Source: VGSG01 sp040756375 (GTDB taxonomy: Bacteria; Desulfobacterota; Desulfomonilia; Desulfomonilales; Desulfomonilaceae). From it: a stretch of DNA of 64,000 nucleotides. The stretch is taken from the NCBI GenBank assembly GCA_040756375.1, contig JBFLZC010000016.1, positions 50,553-114,552 on the forward strand, read 5' to 3'. Below the pieces are notes generated by a model, which was not told where the DNA came from, searched no databases, and saw only the letters and a list, made by a program, of their open reading frames with translations. Of the stretch, positions 43,416 to 52,131 are shown in pieces; within the stretch, counting starts at the first letter, position 1, and each line of letters opens with the position of its first letter. The position numbers and the translations under genes are program-made.

Positions 43416-43847
43416 ATGACCGCCGCAAAACCTTTGTGCCTTGTAGCCCTCTTACTTGTAGCTCTCCCTCAGTTCTGTCTGTCCGATGTCGGCATCACGC
43501 CGGAACAGATCTATCAGCCTGAGATTGCCTGGCAGCTCCTTATCGGGACGTGGGAGGCTCTCCCGGACGAAAATCCGCTTGCAGAAGGCGCGCGTTCATC
43601 GGCTAACGGAACCCACCGCACGCTGATGACGTTGAGGAAGGATGGAACCTGCCGCATCTTCAATGAAGAGCATCCTACCGGATCCGATGGCCTCTGGGTG
43701 TTTCAGAATCAGAGCCGCGGCATCTTCATTAAATTCCCCAGCGGCGCCTCTGTAGAGTACTACGTGTACGGCATACGAGACGGGTACATGGTCACTAGGA
43801 GCGGAGGCAAGAACGGCCGCGATCAGTTGTGGTCGGCAGTGAAGTGA
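43416..43847 (+). CDS. 143-aa exported protein, unknown function
   Basis: A signal peptide (1-23) leads a 120-residue beta-rich domain with WQLLIGTWEALPDE, RTLMTLRKDGTCRIFNEEHP and GLWVFQNQSRGIFIKFPSG. The IGTW and TLRKDGTC-type strands and final W resemble lipocalin-like or META-type small barrels that report on ligand, but I cannot assign a family. It stands alone; the ribosome site is weak. Confidence 0.65.
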   Translation: MTAAKPLCLVALLLVALPQFCLSDVGITPEQIYQPEIAWQLLIGTWEALPDENPLAEGARSSANGTHRTLMTLRKDGTCRIFNEEHPTGSDGLWVFQNQSRGIFIKFPSGASVEYYVYGIRDGYMVTRSGGKNGRDQLWSAVK

Positions 43848-44209
43848 CCATCACGCCGAACGCGTGGCCAACGTATGACCCAAGGGTCTCGCGAGCAGAC
43901 AGAGTAATCCTGATTCTCCCGTGTTCATGAACACCTTCTCCACTGAATCAGCTTTCTAAAGAGAAATGGGAGGCGCCCACTGTACCGACTCTCTGGGGAG
44001 CACGAGCCACTGAGCTCAGTGGGCCTCTTGAATGCCGTATGCTTTGGACCGCGTGTGCGGCGCGGCTACCCCCACCCTTGAATGAAATAATGAAAAGTGT
44101 GTAAGTACACAGTATTGTCATCATTGTCGCGTGTGTCTTCTGTGTTCCACGTCTAACGTCTGGACTCAATAAAGACGGTCTGCCAGAGCAGCTGTTTTCG
44201 ATTTACCGC

Positions 44210-44236
44210 TTGACAAAAGGATTTTTTTTCTATACA
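44210..44236 (+). promoter_or_regulatory. promoter of outer-membrane protein gene
   Basis: TTGACA (44210-44215) is followed 15 bases later by TATACA (44231-44236), with an eight-T tract between. The spacing is short, but both boxes are close to consensus; the gene starts at 44332. The rest of the 43848-44331 gap holds nothing I can support. Confidence 0.5.
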
Positions 44237-44331
44237 ACTTTAACATCCGAATTAGTGTGTACTAATGTTTAACTCGCCGCCTTCTGGACGATCAGGAGGG
44301 GCATGTCTTTTCTGTGTAGGAGGGTTAAGGT

Positions 44332-45321
44332 ATGAGGAATGTTGTAGTTCTACTGGCTGCAGTATTCGCACTTGTCGCGGCCCCGCTCTTGGCCGGCGCA
44401 CAGGTCCTTCCTGGATTGCCCGGGCTCTTCCCAAGTTTGGGTGGCGCTGGTTGTGGGATGGACCCCAAGGCCTCTATCCTGGGCGCGCCGACGGGTTATA
44501 TCGGCTACGTAGGTAATATCGGCGACACCCGCTTTGCGTTGGATGCTACCAACGCCCCTGCTGCGAACCTTGACAGGATAAGCATGAAGTGGAGGAACGA
44601 GGGGCTATGGCTGGAGCTCGCTCTTCCGCTGCGTTTCGGCCCCGCGGGAGCACTCATCCTGAGTGGTTCGTACATGGCCCCAAGCCTAACCACAGCCTAT
44701 GAGCAGTATAACCAGGCTGCGGCAGGTGCTGCGATCCAGAGGGACTGGTCGCAGAACACCAACTGGTTCACTGCCCAAGCGGTTTGGGCTTATCCCTGCG
44801 GCGAGACTTTTGCGTTTCTGGCCGGCTTCCGTTGGGACTCATTCCAGGTTGCGTACACGGGCCCGACAGCCGCCACCGGCGCGCTAGGCACCACGAACGA
44901 CAGGGCTGACCTCACCATCAACGGGTATGTGCCCTTTATTGGCGGTATGGCGAACTGGGCGTACGGAGAAACAGCTCTGACCGTGGGTTTGGTGGGGATG
45001 TTCACCGCGCTGGGCGATATGAACTACCGGGAAGGACTCTCCCAGGTTGGTATCCCCATAAGCGCAGAGCTGCGCGGGCCGTTGGAAGGCGGCCACTTTA
45101 TCGAGGCATGGGCTGAGTATTCGCGCAGGGTCTTCGGCCCCGGGAGTTTGGGCGCATTCGCCAAGGTGAGTTCGATAAGTGCACGGTCGCACCCCACACT
45201 GGACGTTAACATCAATGCTCCGGGATTCGGGCTGGTAACGAGAGATTACGATTTCACGGTGACTCGGAACATCTGGATAGTGGGCGGCAAGGTTTCCCTA
45301 GATTTTGCACTGCCATTCTAA
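44332..45321 (+). CDS. outer-membrane beta-barrel protein
   Basis: The 329-aa protein has a signal peptide (1-23) and alternating amphipathic strands rich in Gly, Tyr and Trp (GGHFIEAWAEYSRRVFG, TRNIWIVGGKVSLDFALPF). It ends in Phe, the usual signal for BAM-mediated insertion of porins. An early GCGMDPKASILGAPTGYIG is rich in Gly. I do not recognise a named family. AGGAGG lies eight bases before the ATG and a hairpin terminator follows, so it is probably well expressed on its own. Confidence 0.78.
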   Translation: MRNVVVLLAAVFALVAAPLLAGAQVLPGLPGLFPSLGGAGCGMDPKASILGAPTGYIGYVGNIGDTRFALDATNAPAANLDRISMKWRNEGLWLELALPLRFGPAGALILSGSYMAPSLTTAYEQYNQAAAGAAIQRDWSQNTNWFTAQAVWAYPCGETFAFLAGFRWDSFQVAYTGPTAATGALGTTNDRADLTINGYVPFIGGMANWAYGETALTVGLVGMFTALGDMNYREGLSQVGIPISAELRGPLEGGHFIEAWAEYSRRVFGPGSLGAFAKVSSISARSHPTLDVNINAPGFGLVTRDYDFTVTRNIWIVGGKVSLDFALPF

Positions 45322-45353
45322 CTCTTCGCAGACAGCGCGGAGCTTGGAATACG

Positions 45354-45385
45354 CAAAGACCTCATCCTTTCGGACGGGGTCTTTG
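45354..45385 (+). terminator. hairpin terminator after outer-membrane protein
   Basis: CAAAGACC pairs with GGTCTTTG around an inner small hairpin (TCCTTTCGGA). The T-run after it is short, so termination may be partial. Confidence 0.6.
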
Positions 45386-45495
45386 TCGTTCTGGGTACCT
45401 CTTTCGCCCCCCAGCCGATGGGTCACGGCAGACCGGTACAAGCTTGACATTGCGTTCATCACGGCTATGCTCAAAAACCAGCAGTGAGCAGGATC

Positions 45496-46167
45496 ATGTC
45501 AATTGGGCCGGATGAATACACTATGTGGCTTGAACGGGCTCGGACCGGCAAGAACGTGGAGCGCTTGGAAGAAGCGTACGACGATCTCATACTTCAGGTG
45601 AAAAGAATCGATCCCCTCACGATCCAGGAGACAACGGGCTCCAAGTATCGTGGAGACGGCGTTCCGCGCGTCGTCATTCCCTTCCTCTACAGCTGGTTTG
45701 TTCTTCGGCTCCTGCCGTACGGAATAAGGGCCGAACATCCGAATTTGGACAACCTTCCGCTCAAGGTGCTCGTGCTGCGGCATATAGTAGCCGCTGCCCA
45801 GAACGAGGGGACCGCCGTTCGCGTCATGGGCACGTGGATCGACATTCGGTCGCTCCAGCACGGCGCGATCCTCGGCGCGCATTTCTCGCGCTCGATCCGG
45901 GACGTCATGGACCGATTCTTTGGGTTTGGGTATGAGGAGCGCATTTCGAGGGTTTTAGGGTGGTCGGGGAAGCCTGTGGACCTGGGGGACGAAAGCTATC
46001 TGTTCCATTTCTTCCCGCGCCTGCCCGTTGCCCTCGTTCATTGGAGGGGTGACGAGGAATTCCCTCCGTACAGCAAGATCCTGTTCGATGTGTCGGCCAG
46101 CAATTACATGCCGACCCACGGGATCGCAGCGCTTTCGGAGTTTCTCATCCATCGCTTGGCCGAATGA
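45496..46167 (+). CDS. DUF3786 protein
   Basis: The 223-aa protein matches DUF3786, a domain of anaerobic bacteria and archaea with no known activity. The C-terminal part FPRLPVALVHWRGDEEFPPY followed by SKILFDVSASNYMPTHGIAA is the most typical part; an earlier LKVLVLRHIVAAAQNEGTA is also conserved. Members often sit near corrinoid or metal-cofactor genes, but none is here. I take ATG at 45496; GTG at 45484 is possible. A DUF3592 gene follows 53 bases later. Confidence 0.82.
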   Translation: MSIGPDEYTMWLERARTGKNVERLEEAYDDLILQVKRIDPLTIQETTGSKYRGDGVPRVVIPFLYSWFVLRLLPYGIRAEHPNLDNLPLKVLVLRHIVAAAQNEGTAVRVMGTWIDIRSLQHGAILGAHFSRSIRDVMDRFFGFGYEERISRVLGWSGKPVDLGDESYLFHFFPRLPVALVHWRGDEEFPPYSKILFDVSASNYMPTHGIAALSEFLIHRLAE

Positions 46168-46220
46168 TTGGGCTGCGCGGGTAGGCAATCAATATGAATG
46201 GTAGCTAGGCGCGGGACAGA

Positions 46221-46652
46221 ATGGTCGACACAGCCTTCGCCATACTCGCTATAATCGTGGGCTCCGCAACGGTTCTGGTCACGTTGGCCAGAAGCTTTGG
46301 CTCCAACCCACGAGAACACTGGGTCCCAGTCCCAGGGCGAGTTGTCCGGTCATCGATCATGTGGAGCGGGGAAGGTTACCAGCCCGACATTGCCTATCGC
46401 TACGTTATTGACGGGATCGAGTACGAATCGTCGTCAGTATCCCCGGGCATTTCCGAAACATCGTTCCGGAGTCTGGCCAGGAAGAGGGCTGCTCGCTACC
46501 CCGAGGGCGCGGACATCATTGTTTACGTTAACCCTGCCAACCCCTCGGACGCGCTCCTGGAAACACAAATCCCCCAGATCGGACTGCTTGCCTTCTTTGT
46601 CGGCGGATTACTTATGATCGCTGTGGGTGCAGTTCGATTAGCGGGCTGGTAA
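46221..46652 (+). CDS. DUF3592 membrane protein
   Basis: The 143-aa protein has an N-terminal helix (4-24), a beta-rich soluble domain with AYRYVIDGIEYESSSVS and RYPEGADIIVYVNPANPSDA, and a C-terminal helix (120-140). This is the DUF3592 pattern (a domain between two membrane helices). Function is unknown. It may be co-transcribed with the DUF3786 gene. Confidence 0.82.
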   Translation: MVDTAFAILAIIVGSATVLVTLARSFGSNPREHWVPVPGRVVRSSIMWSGEGYQPDIAYRYVIDGIEYESSSVSPGISETSFRSLARKRAARYPEGADIIVYVNPANPSDALLETQIPQIGLLAFFVGGLLMIAVGAVRLAGW

Positions 46653-46716
46653 AGCTTAGCAGTTCCCAAAAATAATCGCGAAACGAGATCTGGCTCTCAT
46701 CTTTCCCCCGAACTGC

Positions 46717-46893
46717 CATGATCTATCGGTCACAACGAACCCTGAAAATGCTCCCCTTGAGTCTGGTGCCATCCCGCGAGACGCGGGATGGCCCGCGCAT
46801 CGCGGGACTCGTCTGTGCACGGATGAGCTGCGCACATCCGTGGCACCAAGCAAGAGCTGCCTCGTTTAATGAGAGTGGAGCATTTTCAGGTAA
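46717..46893. repeat. TGGTGCCACGGA element, copy 2, with flanks
   Basis: The inner part (46764-46848) starts TGGTGCCA and ends TGGCACCA, with hairpins GCGAGACGC and CGCGCATCGCG. Flanking GATCTATCGGTCAC on the left and CATTTTCAGGTAA on the right also occur around copy 3 (58673-58842). The rest of the 46653-47138 gap shows no gene. Confidence 0.78.
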
Positions 46894-47138
46894 AGGGGGA
46901 CTACTCACCGTATTCCCCTTCAGGGAATTCCGGAACGGCCATAAATTCGGCTGAAAGTAACGCTCAGATAACTGATAAGGCTGCTGCTGCCTCGTCTGAG
47001 AGGGCGATACAATTTCGACAGAACTTTCGGGGATAGCGCTAACAGGACCGGACTACTGCAGCTCCGTGGCTGCCTCCGGGAATTAAGTTCAAAGAATAGG
47101 CAGTCCAGCACTGACAAAGCCCGATAAGAGTCGTGAGC

Positions 47139-47864
47139 TCATCTCTTCACTCGAGCCAGGTTAGCGTCCGTTAGAATGGTTCCTTGCAGGTTGGTGCCTT
47201 CGAGGATTGCATCGGAAAGGTCTGCGCCCGTCAGGTCGGCCTCTGACAAATCAGCGGCGGTCAGATCCGCGCCCGCGAGCGTCGCGCCTTTCATATTAGC
47301 CCTGGTCAGCAACGCCTTTGTCATAGAAGCAACGGTAAGCGCGGCATGGGCCAGGTTGGCCAATGTAAGATTCGCGGTACTGAGGTCGGCCCAGAAAAGA
47401 TCCGCGCGTTCGAGTGTCGCCATAGTGAGATTGCTCTTGGCCAGATTGGCCTCGGAGAGTGTGGCGCCGGTGAGGTCTGCTCCAACGAGGCACGCCCAAT
47501 AAAGGTCCGCGCTCGACAATGTGGTACCCACCAGTTTGGCCATGGTGAGGTCCGCGCCCGTCAGGTTCGCTCCTGTCAAGTCCGCGCCGGCCAGCTGAGC
47601 GCTCGTCAAATTGCTTCTCGTAAGGTTGCACCCTTTCATACGGGCTGATGAGAGGTCTGCGCTCGTGAGATTGGCCCCGGCCAGGTTCGCGCCCGCCAGG
47701 TGCGACTCGGCCAAGTTAAGCCCCACCAGGTTAACGCCTGCCATGTTTGCAGCGCCTATATCCAGGCCCGCCTTCCAATGACGCGCGAGGAGTTCCTTGA
47801 CCGATGCCGCGTCACCGCTGAGGATTACTTCTCTGGTGTGCCTGTTTCTTATCTCGATCTTCAC
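47139..47864 (-). CDS. pentapeptide-repeat protein
   Basis: After about 40 N-terminal residues (KIEIRNRHTREVILSGDA), nearly all of the 241-aa protein consists of A(D/N)LxX pentapeptides (for example ANLAGANLTSADLSSARMKG), about 36 in total, forming a right-handed beta solenoid. Such proteins include DNA mimics that block gyrase, but most have no known role. The start is a GTG at 47864: the frame continues to 47912, but that would place the start inside the terminator hairpin of the gene upstream. No signal peptide. Confidence 0.9.
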   Translation of the reverse strand: MKIEIRNRHTREVILSGDAASVKELLARHWKAGLDIGAANMAGVNLVGLNLAESHLAGANLAGANLTSADLSSARMKGCNLTRSNLTSAQLAGADLTGANLTGADLTMAKLVGTTLSSADLYWACLVGADLTGATLSEANLAKSNLTMATLERADLFWADLSTANLTLANLAHAALTVASMTKALLTRANMKGATLAGADLTAADLSEADLTGADLSDAILEGTNLQGTILTDANLARVKR

Positions 47865-47898
47865 GGGGGCACCCGCCAGGCCACAGAGGCGAGAACCA

Positions 47899-47930
47899 AA
47901 AAAGCCCCTCACCGTCTGGAGGGGCTTTTT
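47899..47930 (-). terminator. rho-independent terminator
   Basis: AAAAAGCCCCTC and GAGGGGCTTTTT form a 12-bp stem with an eight-base loop. On the minus strand it ends the transcript of the exported-protein gene at 48026-48325; the stem is symmetric and could act both ways. Confidence 0.88.
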
Positions 47931-48025
47931 CCAGCTCGAATTCGGACGCTATCTCATAGGTTCCAGGCTCACCCCTCAGCATGGAGGGTGCGAGCCCGAA
48001 TCCCTGGTGATCAATAGTTCCGTCG

Positions 48026-48325
48026 TTATTTCTTTTTCGGCGCGGCCTTCTTGACAGCCTTCTTCGCCGCCTTGGGCGCCAGCATCTTGCTGCCGGGGCA
48101 CAGGCTATAGGTCACCCAGCTGCCCTTCCAGGAAATGGTGGGAGCGCAGGGGCCGCAAAGCTTGGTCTTACCAGCGGTCTTGCCCTTGCAGAGCACTTCG
48201 TCTTTGCACGGAGGCATCTTGAAGGTCGGATAGGCCGGCTGGAAGCAACCCCAGTCAGCGAAGACCGTACCTGCGAATGCCATGCAGGCTACCAGTGCCA
48301 CTACAGTGATCAACGACTTCTTCAT
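48026..48325 (-). CDS. 99-aa exported cysteine-containing basic protein
   Basis: A signal peptide (1-23, ending TVFA) leads a mature part with six cysteines in the middle (CFQP, PPCKDEVLCKG, LCGPCAPT, LCPGSK) and a C-terminal tail of Ala/Lys repeats (KAAKKAVKKAAPKKK). The tail is histone-H1-like and could bind anionic polymers. AAGGAGG lies upstream of the ATG. A terminator follows at 47899. Unknown family; periplasmic if exported. Confidence 0.72.
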   Translation of the reverse strand: MKKSLITVVALVACMAFAGTVFADWGCFQPAYPTFKMPPCKDEVLCKGKTAGKTKLCGPCAPTISWKGSWVTYSLCPGSKMLAPKAAKKAVKKAAPKKK

Positions 48326-48612
48326 CCTAAACCCTCCTTAAATGAAGCATACTCCAAAAGAATGCGGCGTCATCCACGATTCAGGTCAACGTACCACGCA
48401 TTTTGCGCCGTTGTCAAGCAAAATCCCGGCTCAGCGCGTCCCGGCAGGAAAAAGATTCGCTCCCTCCGGGCCGTCGTGCCCGAATGCCAGCGCGATACTT
48501 GCCTTCCCTCGGTCTCCATCGACCAGGGCCACCATACTCCATGAAAGCACCTAGTTCAACTCAAAAGAGAACTCACGGCAGGAAAAATGATTGCAGGCCG
48601 CTTCCGCTTATC

Positions 48613-48820
48613 CCGGTTGTCAAAACTCATGGCTTCTTGGACAGCCCGCGCTTGAAGGAAACCGGTAGGGGCGGTTCGTGAACCGCCCGATTTTAGGGCG
48701 CTTCTCGAAGCGCCCCTACCTGGAATTCCGTGAATCCTAGGGTTTTGAGACGGCCTCCGGAGGCCGACACCTACCAAAGCCCAAGCGGCAATCGGACATT
48801 ATTTCTGACACTTGCTATAA
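48613..48820. repeat. composite MITE-like repeat, copy 2
   Basis: The block shares its outer parts with 20272-20610 and contains a unit (48618-48752) with ends TGTCAAAA and TTTTGAGACG, holding palindrome copy f. The rest of the 48326-48863 gap has no gene I can support. Confidence 0.75.
48665..48719. repeat. GTAGGGGCR palindrome pair, copy f
   Basis: GTAGGGGCGGTTCGTGAACC is followed by GGGCGCTTCTCGAAGCGCCC and CTAC. It is the reverse complement of copy d at 20448 apart from a few bases. Confidence 0.85.
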
Positions 48821-48863
48821 CGGAAAAGCCATCGCCGCGCGGCGGGCTGCGCCTAGAGAGTGA

Positions 48864-50534
48864 TCATGTCTTCACCACGATGGTCTGGACTAACGGTTTG
48901 CGGCCCAGAACCCGTTTGATATGCCTTCTTACCGCCAGCCGTATCTCTTCCTGATACTCAGCCCATTCCTCGCCAGGCCGCAGCGGGAGTTCCGCGAGCT
49001 TTTGCTGAACCGCGGCGGTTGTTCCATGCAGCAGTTCGTCTTCCAGGTCCTGGTACGTGACCCCGCGCGTATAGATCTGCGGACCGGAGAGAATCTCTCC
49101 GGTATCTCCTCTGATCACCACAACAACCGTGACAAGTCCCACCTCGGCGAGGAGCCGACGATCCCTCAGAACTTCGTTTCCAATGTCTCCAACGCCTTTG
49201 CCGTCCACAAAGACGCGTTTCATCTCTTCCTGGTGTGTGATGCGAAATCCATCCTGCGACAACTCGATCAGGTCGCCGTCTTGAGCGATGACGATCCGGT
49301 CTTCTGAAACGCCTTCTTCAGTGGCAAGGCGGCCGTGATGCACTAGGTGGCGGTACTCTCCATGCACTGGAATAAAATAGCGAGGACGAGCCAGCCGGAG
49401 CACCGTTCGGAGCTCTTCGCGTCCTGCGTGGCCGGAAACGTGCACCGGACGGATCTTCTCGTATTCCACTCGGGCGCCACGCTGGAAAAACTGATTAATG
49501 ATCTGCGTGATGGCTTTTTCGTTCCCGGGGATGAACCGGGATGAAAGCACGAGCAGATCGCCTTTCTTTACCTGCAAGTACTTGTGCCGATCGGCAGCCA
49601 TGAGAGCCAACGTAGATAGGGGCTCTCCCTGCGAACCGGTTGAGAGTATGGTCACACGCTTATCCGGCAAGCCGTTGATATCTTTCACATCAATGAATAT
49701 GTCCGATGGAAGATGCAGGCAGCGCCTTTCCTGCGCGATCCTTGTCGTTACTTCCATAGACCGTCCCACCAGGACCACTTTGCGTCCATACGCGTGCGAA
49801 ATATCCAATACCTGTTGGAGCCGGTGGGTGTTGGAGGAGAAGGTTGCGACCAAAACCCGTCCTGTGGCTTCTCTGAAAAGGCTTTCGAGAACGGGGCGGA
49901 CCGCGCTCTCCGAACCTGTACGGCCTTCGTTTTCAACGTTGGTGCTGTCCGAGAGGAGCGCCAGGACTCCTTCTTTTCCGTAGGCCGCGATCTTCGCCAG
50001 ATCGCAGAGCTTCCCATCGATGGGACTGGGATCTATCTTGAAATCCCCTGAATGCAAGAGAAGCCCGGCGGGAGTTCGCACAGCTAACCCCACGCTGTCG
50101 GCAATCGAGTGGCACATGGAAATAAAGTCGACCTCGAAATGCCCAAATCGTATCGAATCTCCGGGGGAAACCTCGTGCCTTTCGGTAGTCCCCAGGAGCC
50201 CGAATTCGTCAAGTTTGTGCTCCACAAGGCCCATAGTGAAAGAAGTGGCGTAAATCGGCGTGGAAATTCGCGGAAGGACGTACGGGAGGGCCCCGATATG
50301 GTCTTCGTGACCGTGGGTGAGAATGATTCCCAGAACATTCCACCCCTGCCGCATGAGGAGCTCTACGTCGGGTATGACAAGATCCACTCCGGGCATCGAT
50401 TGATCGGGAAACATAAGTCCTGCATCTATGATGAGCGCGTCCTTACCCCAGGACACGGCCATCATATTCATGCCGATCTCACCCAGCCCCCCCAGCGGCA
50501 GTATCTTCAGAAAGGAATTCTCATTTTCTGGCAT
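48864..50534 (-). CDS. rnj: ribonuclease J
   Basis: The 556-aa protein is a metallo-beta-lactamase/beta-CASP nuclease. Zinc ligands appear in LTHGHEDHIGALPYV (His74, His76, Asp78, His79), HSGDFKID and the late VHGEYRHLVHH; beta-CASP motifs include SDSTNVENEGRTGSE and HVSGHAGREELR. RNase J has endonuclease and 5'-3' exonuclease activity in RNA turnover and replaces RNase E in many bacteria. Length fits the family. The leuB-like gene ends 144 bases upstream on the same strand. Confidence 0.96.
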   Translation of the reverse strand: MPENENSFLKILPLGGLGEIGMNMMAVSWGKDALIIDAGLMFPDQSMPGVDLVIPDVELLMRQGWNVLGIILTHGHEDHIGALPYVLPRISTPIYATSFTMGLVEHKLDEFGLLGTTERHEVSPGDSIRFGHFEVDFISMCHSIADSVGLAVRTPAGLLLHSGDFKIDPSPIDGKLCDLAKIAAYGKEGVLALLSDSTNVENEGRTGSESAVRPVLESLFREATGRVLVATFSSNTHRLQQVLDISHAYGRKVVLVGRSMEVTTRIAQERRCLHLPSDIFIDVKDINGLPDKRVTILSTGSQGEPLSTLALMAADRHKYLQVKKGDLLVLSSRFIPGNEKAITQIINQFFQRGARVEYEKIRPVHVSGHAGREELRTVLRLARPRYFIPVHGEYRHLVHHGRLATEEGVSEDRIVIAQDGDLIELSQDGFRITHQEEMKRVFVDGKGVGDIGNEVLRDRRLLAEVGLVTVVVVIRGDTGEILSGPQIYTRGVTYQDLEDELLHGTTAAVQQKLAELPLRPGEEWAEYQEEIRLAVRRHIKRVLGRKPLVQTIVVKT

Positions 50535-50678
50535 GGGAATGAATATCGTGTGTCACGTACTTCCTCGGAATTGTTGCTATTGCTGCGGCTTTTTCCGATG
50601 AGCCGACCGAGACGCAACTCCTATATTGATGGTTGTAACCTCCGCCTGTGCAAGTGTCAAGGAAGCCACAGCCCAGGT

Positions 50679-51740
50679 CTAGGTGAGGTAGCCTGCCACA
50701 AGGTCACCGACTTCTTGGGTCGTACGACCCATTCGGCCCGCGTCAAGGCTCTTGATGTCCCGTGAGACCACCTGGACCACCGCGTCTTCCACCGCGCGCG
50801 CAGCCGCATCCAATCCCAAAATTTCCAGCATCAGCGCTCCTGCCACGATGCACGCCAGCGGATTGATCTGGTTTTTTCCCGTGTACTTGGGCGCGGACCC
50901 TCCTATGGGCTCGAACATGGAAACGCCTTCCGGGTTGATGTTCCCTCCCGCGGCAATTCCCATCCCGCCCTGGATCATGGCTCCCAGATCCGTGATTATG
51001 TCTCCGAAGATGTTGTCCGTGGCTATGACGTCAAAGCGTTCGGGATTCTTGACCATCCACATACAGAGCGCGTCCACGTGCGCGTAGTCGGTGGCGATAT
51101 CCGGATAACTTTGCGAAAGTTCGGAAAATGCCCGGTTCCAGAGGTCCCAGGCATAGGTCAGCACATTGCTCTTCCCGCACAGGGTGAGTGCGCGGCGTTT
51201 GTTCCTCTTTCGCGTCAACTCGAACGCGAACCGGAGGAGGCGCTCCACCCCTTTTCGCGTACAAATGCACTCCTGGACAGCTATCTCATCAGGGGTGCCT
51301 CGTTTCAGAAAGCCGCCCGCGCCCACGTAAAAGCCTTCAGTGTTCTCCCGGACCACGACAAAATCGATCTCATCGGGGCCCTTGTCCCTCAGCGGGGTGT
51401 ATACATGCGGGTAGAGCTTGACGGGCCGCAGGTTCACGTACTGGTCCAGCTCAAAGCGCAGCCTCAAGAGGATTTTCTGCTCCAGGATTCCGGGTGGTAC
51501 GTCAGGATGCCCGAGCGCGCCCAGGTAAATCGCGTCCGCGCGACGCAATTCTTCGATCACCGAATCAGGCAGAGTCTCGCCGGTCCTGAGATAGCGCTCG
51601 CCGCCCACGTCGATCTCAAAGAAGTTCAGGGTGAATCCGTACCGGGCCCCCGCGGCTTCCAGCACTTTCTTCCCTTCCGCGACCACTTCCGGGCCAGTGC
51701 AATCTCCTGGAATCACAGCGATATTAAACGCGTTGCTCAT
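50679..51740 (-). CDS. leuB: 3-isopropylmalate dehydrogenase-type enzyme
   Basis: The 353-aa protein belongs to the isocitrate/isopropylmalate dehydrogenase family. Motifs in order: AVIPGDCTGPEVV, LRFELDQYVNLRPV (substrate arginines), VVRENTEGFYVGAGG, the metal-binding Asp in TDNIFGDIITDLGAMIQG, and the nucleotide site EPIGGSAPKYTGKN. It likely oxidises 3-isopropylmalate to 2-oxoisocaproate with NAD, but tartrate or other malate-type substrates occur in this branch. LeuC (8914) is 40 kb away, so leucine genes are scattered. Confidence 0.88.
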   Translation of the reverse strand: MSNAFNIAVIPGDCTGPEVVAEGKKVLEAAGARYGFTLNFFEIDVGGERYLRTGETLPDSVIEELRRADAIYLGALGHPDVPPGILEQKILLRLRFELDQYVNLRPVKLYPHVYTPLRDKGPDEIDFVVVRENTEGFYVGAGGFLKRGTPDEIAVQECICTRKGVERLLRFAFELTRKRNKRRALTLCGKSNVLTYAWDLWNRAFSELSQSYPDIATDYAHVDALCMWMVKNPERFDVIATDNIFGDIITDLGAMIQGGMGIAAGGNINPEGVSMFEPIGGSAPKYTGKNQINPLACIVAGALMLEILGLDAAARAVEDAVVQVVSRDIKSLDAGRMGRTTQEVGDLVAGYLT

Positions 51741-51994
51741 GACAATTCCTCACATGCGCGCACTACTCAAGCCCTTTCGCGCACGCTTCCGGAAGCGCGC
51801 TGGGCGCCATTACCGGCTGCTAAGCGGCCTGAGTGGGTTAGGCGCGGTAATCGTGCGATAATACACCCGTAATATAATGGGACTCAATGGCTCTTAGAGC
51901 ATGGGGAAAGGCAGAGTTAACCTACTGAATACACAGGGTGGTCTAGGGATCATTAGGTATGAAGACTACCCAACGCGTTACCAACATTTATACC
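51741..51994. other. intergenic region upstream of leuB-like gene
   Basis: First part of a 611-base gap between the leuB-like gene and lipA. It must hold the leuB promoter, but I see no clear boxes or hairpins. The two promoters and the small RNA candidate lie in the second part. Confidence 0.3.
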
Positions 51995-52022
51995 TTGACA
52001 AGAGCGCCTGACACGGTATCCT
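51995..52022 (+). promoter_or_regulatory. sigma70-type promoter, upstream of small RNA candidate
   Basis: TTGACA (51995-52000) and TATCCT (52017-52022) are 16 bases apart on the plus strand. It would read through ACCCCTG/CAGGGGT, a hairpin (52065-52098) just before the next promoter. Confidence 0.5.
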
Positions 52023-52096
52023 CGACAACTAGGCCGGTTGGTATCTTAGGAATGGGAGTCGATCGACCCCTGTGTTTCTTTCGCTAGTCGCAGGGG

Positions 52097-52126
52097 TTGA
52101 CTTTTGTACGGGCCCGCGCCTATAAT
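52097..52126 (+). promoter_or_regulatory. strong sigma70-type promoter of small RNA candidate
   Basis: TTGACT (52097-52102) and a perfect TATAAT (52121-52126) are 18 bases apart. Transcription should start near 52132. Confidence 0.8.
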
Positions 52127-52131
52127 CGCGA

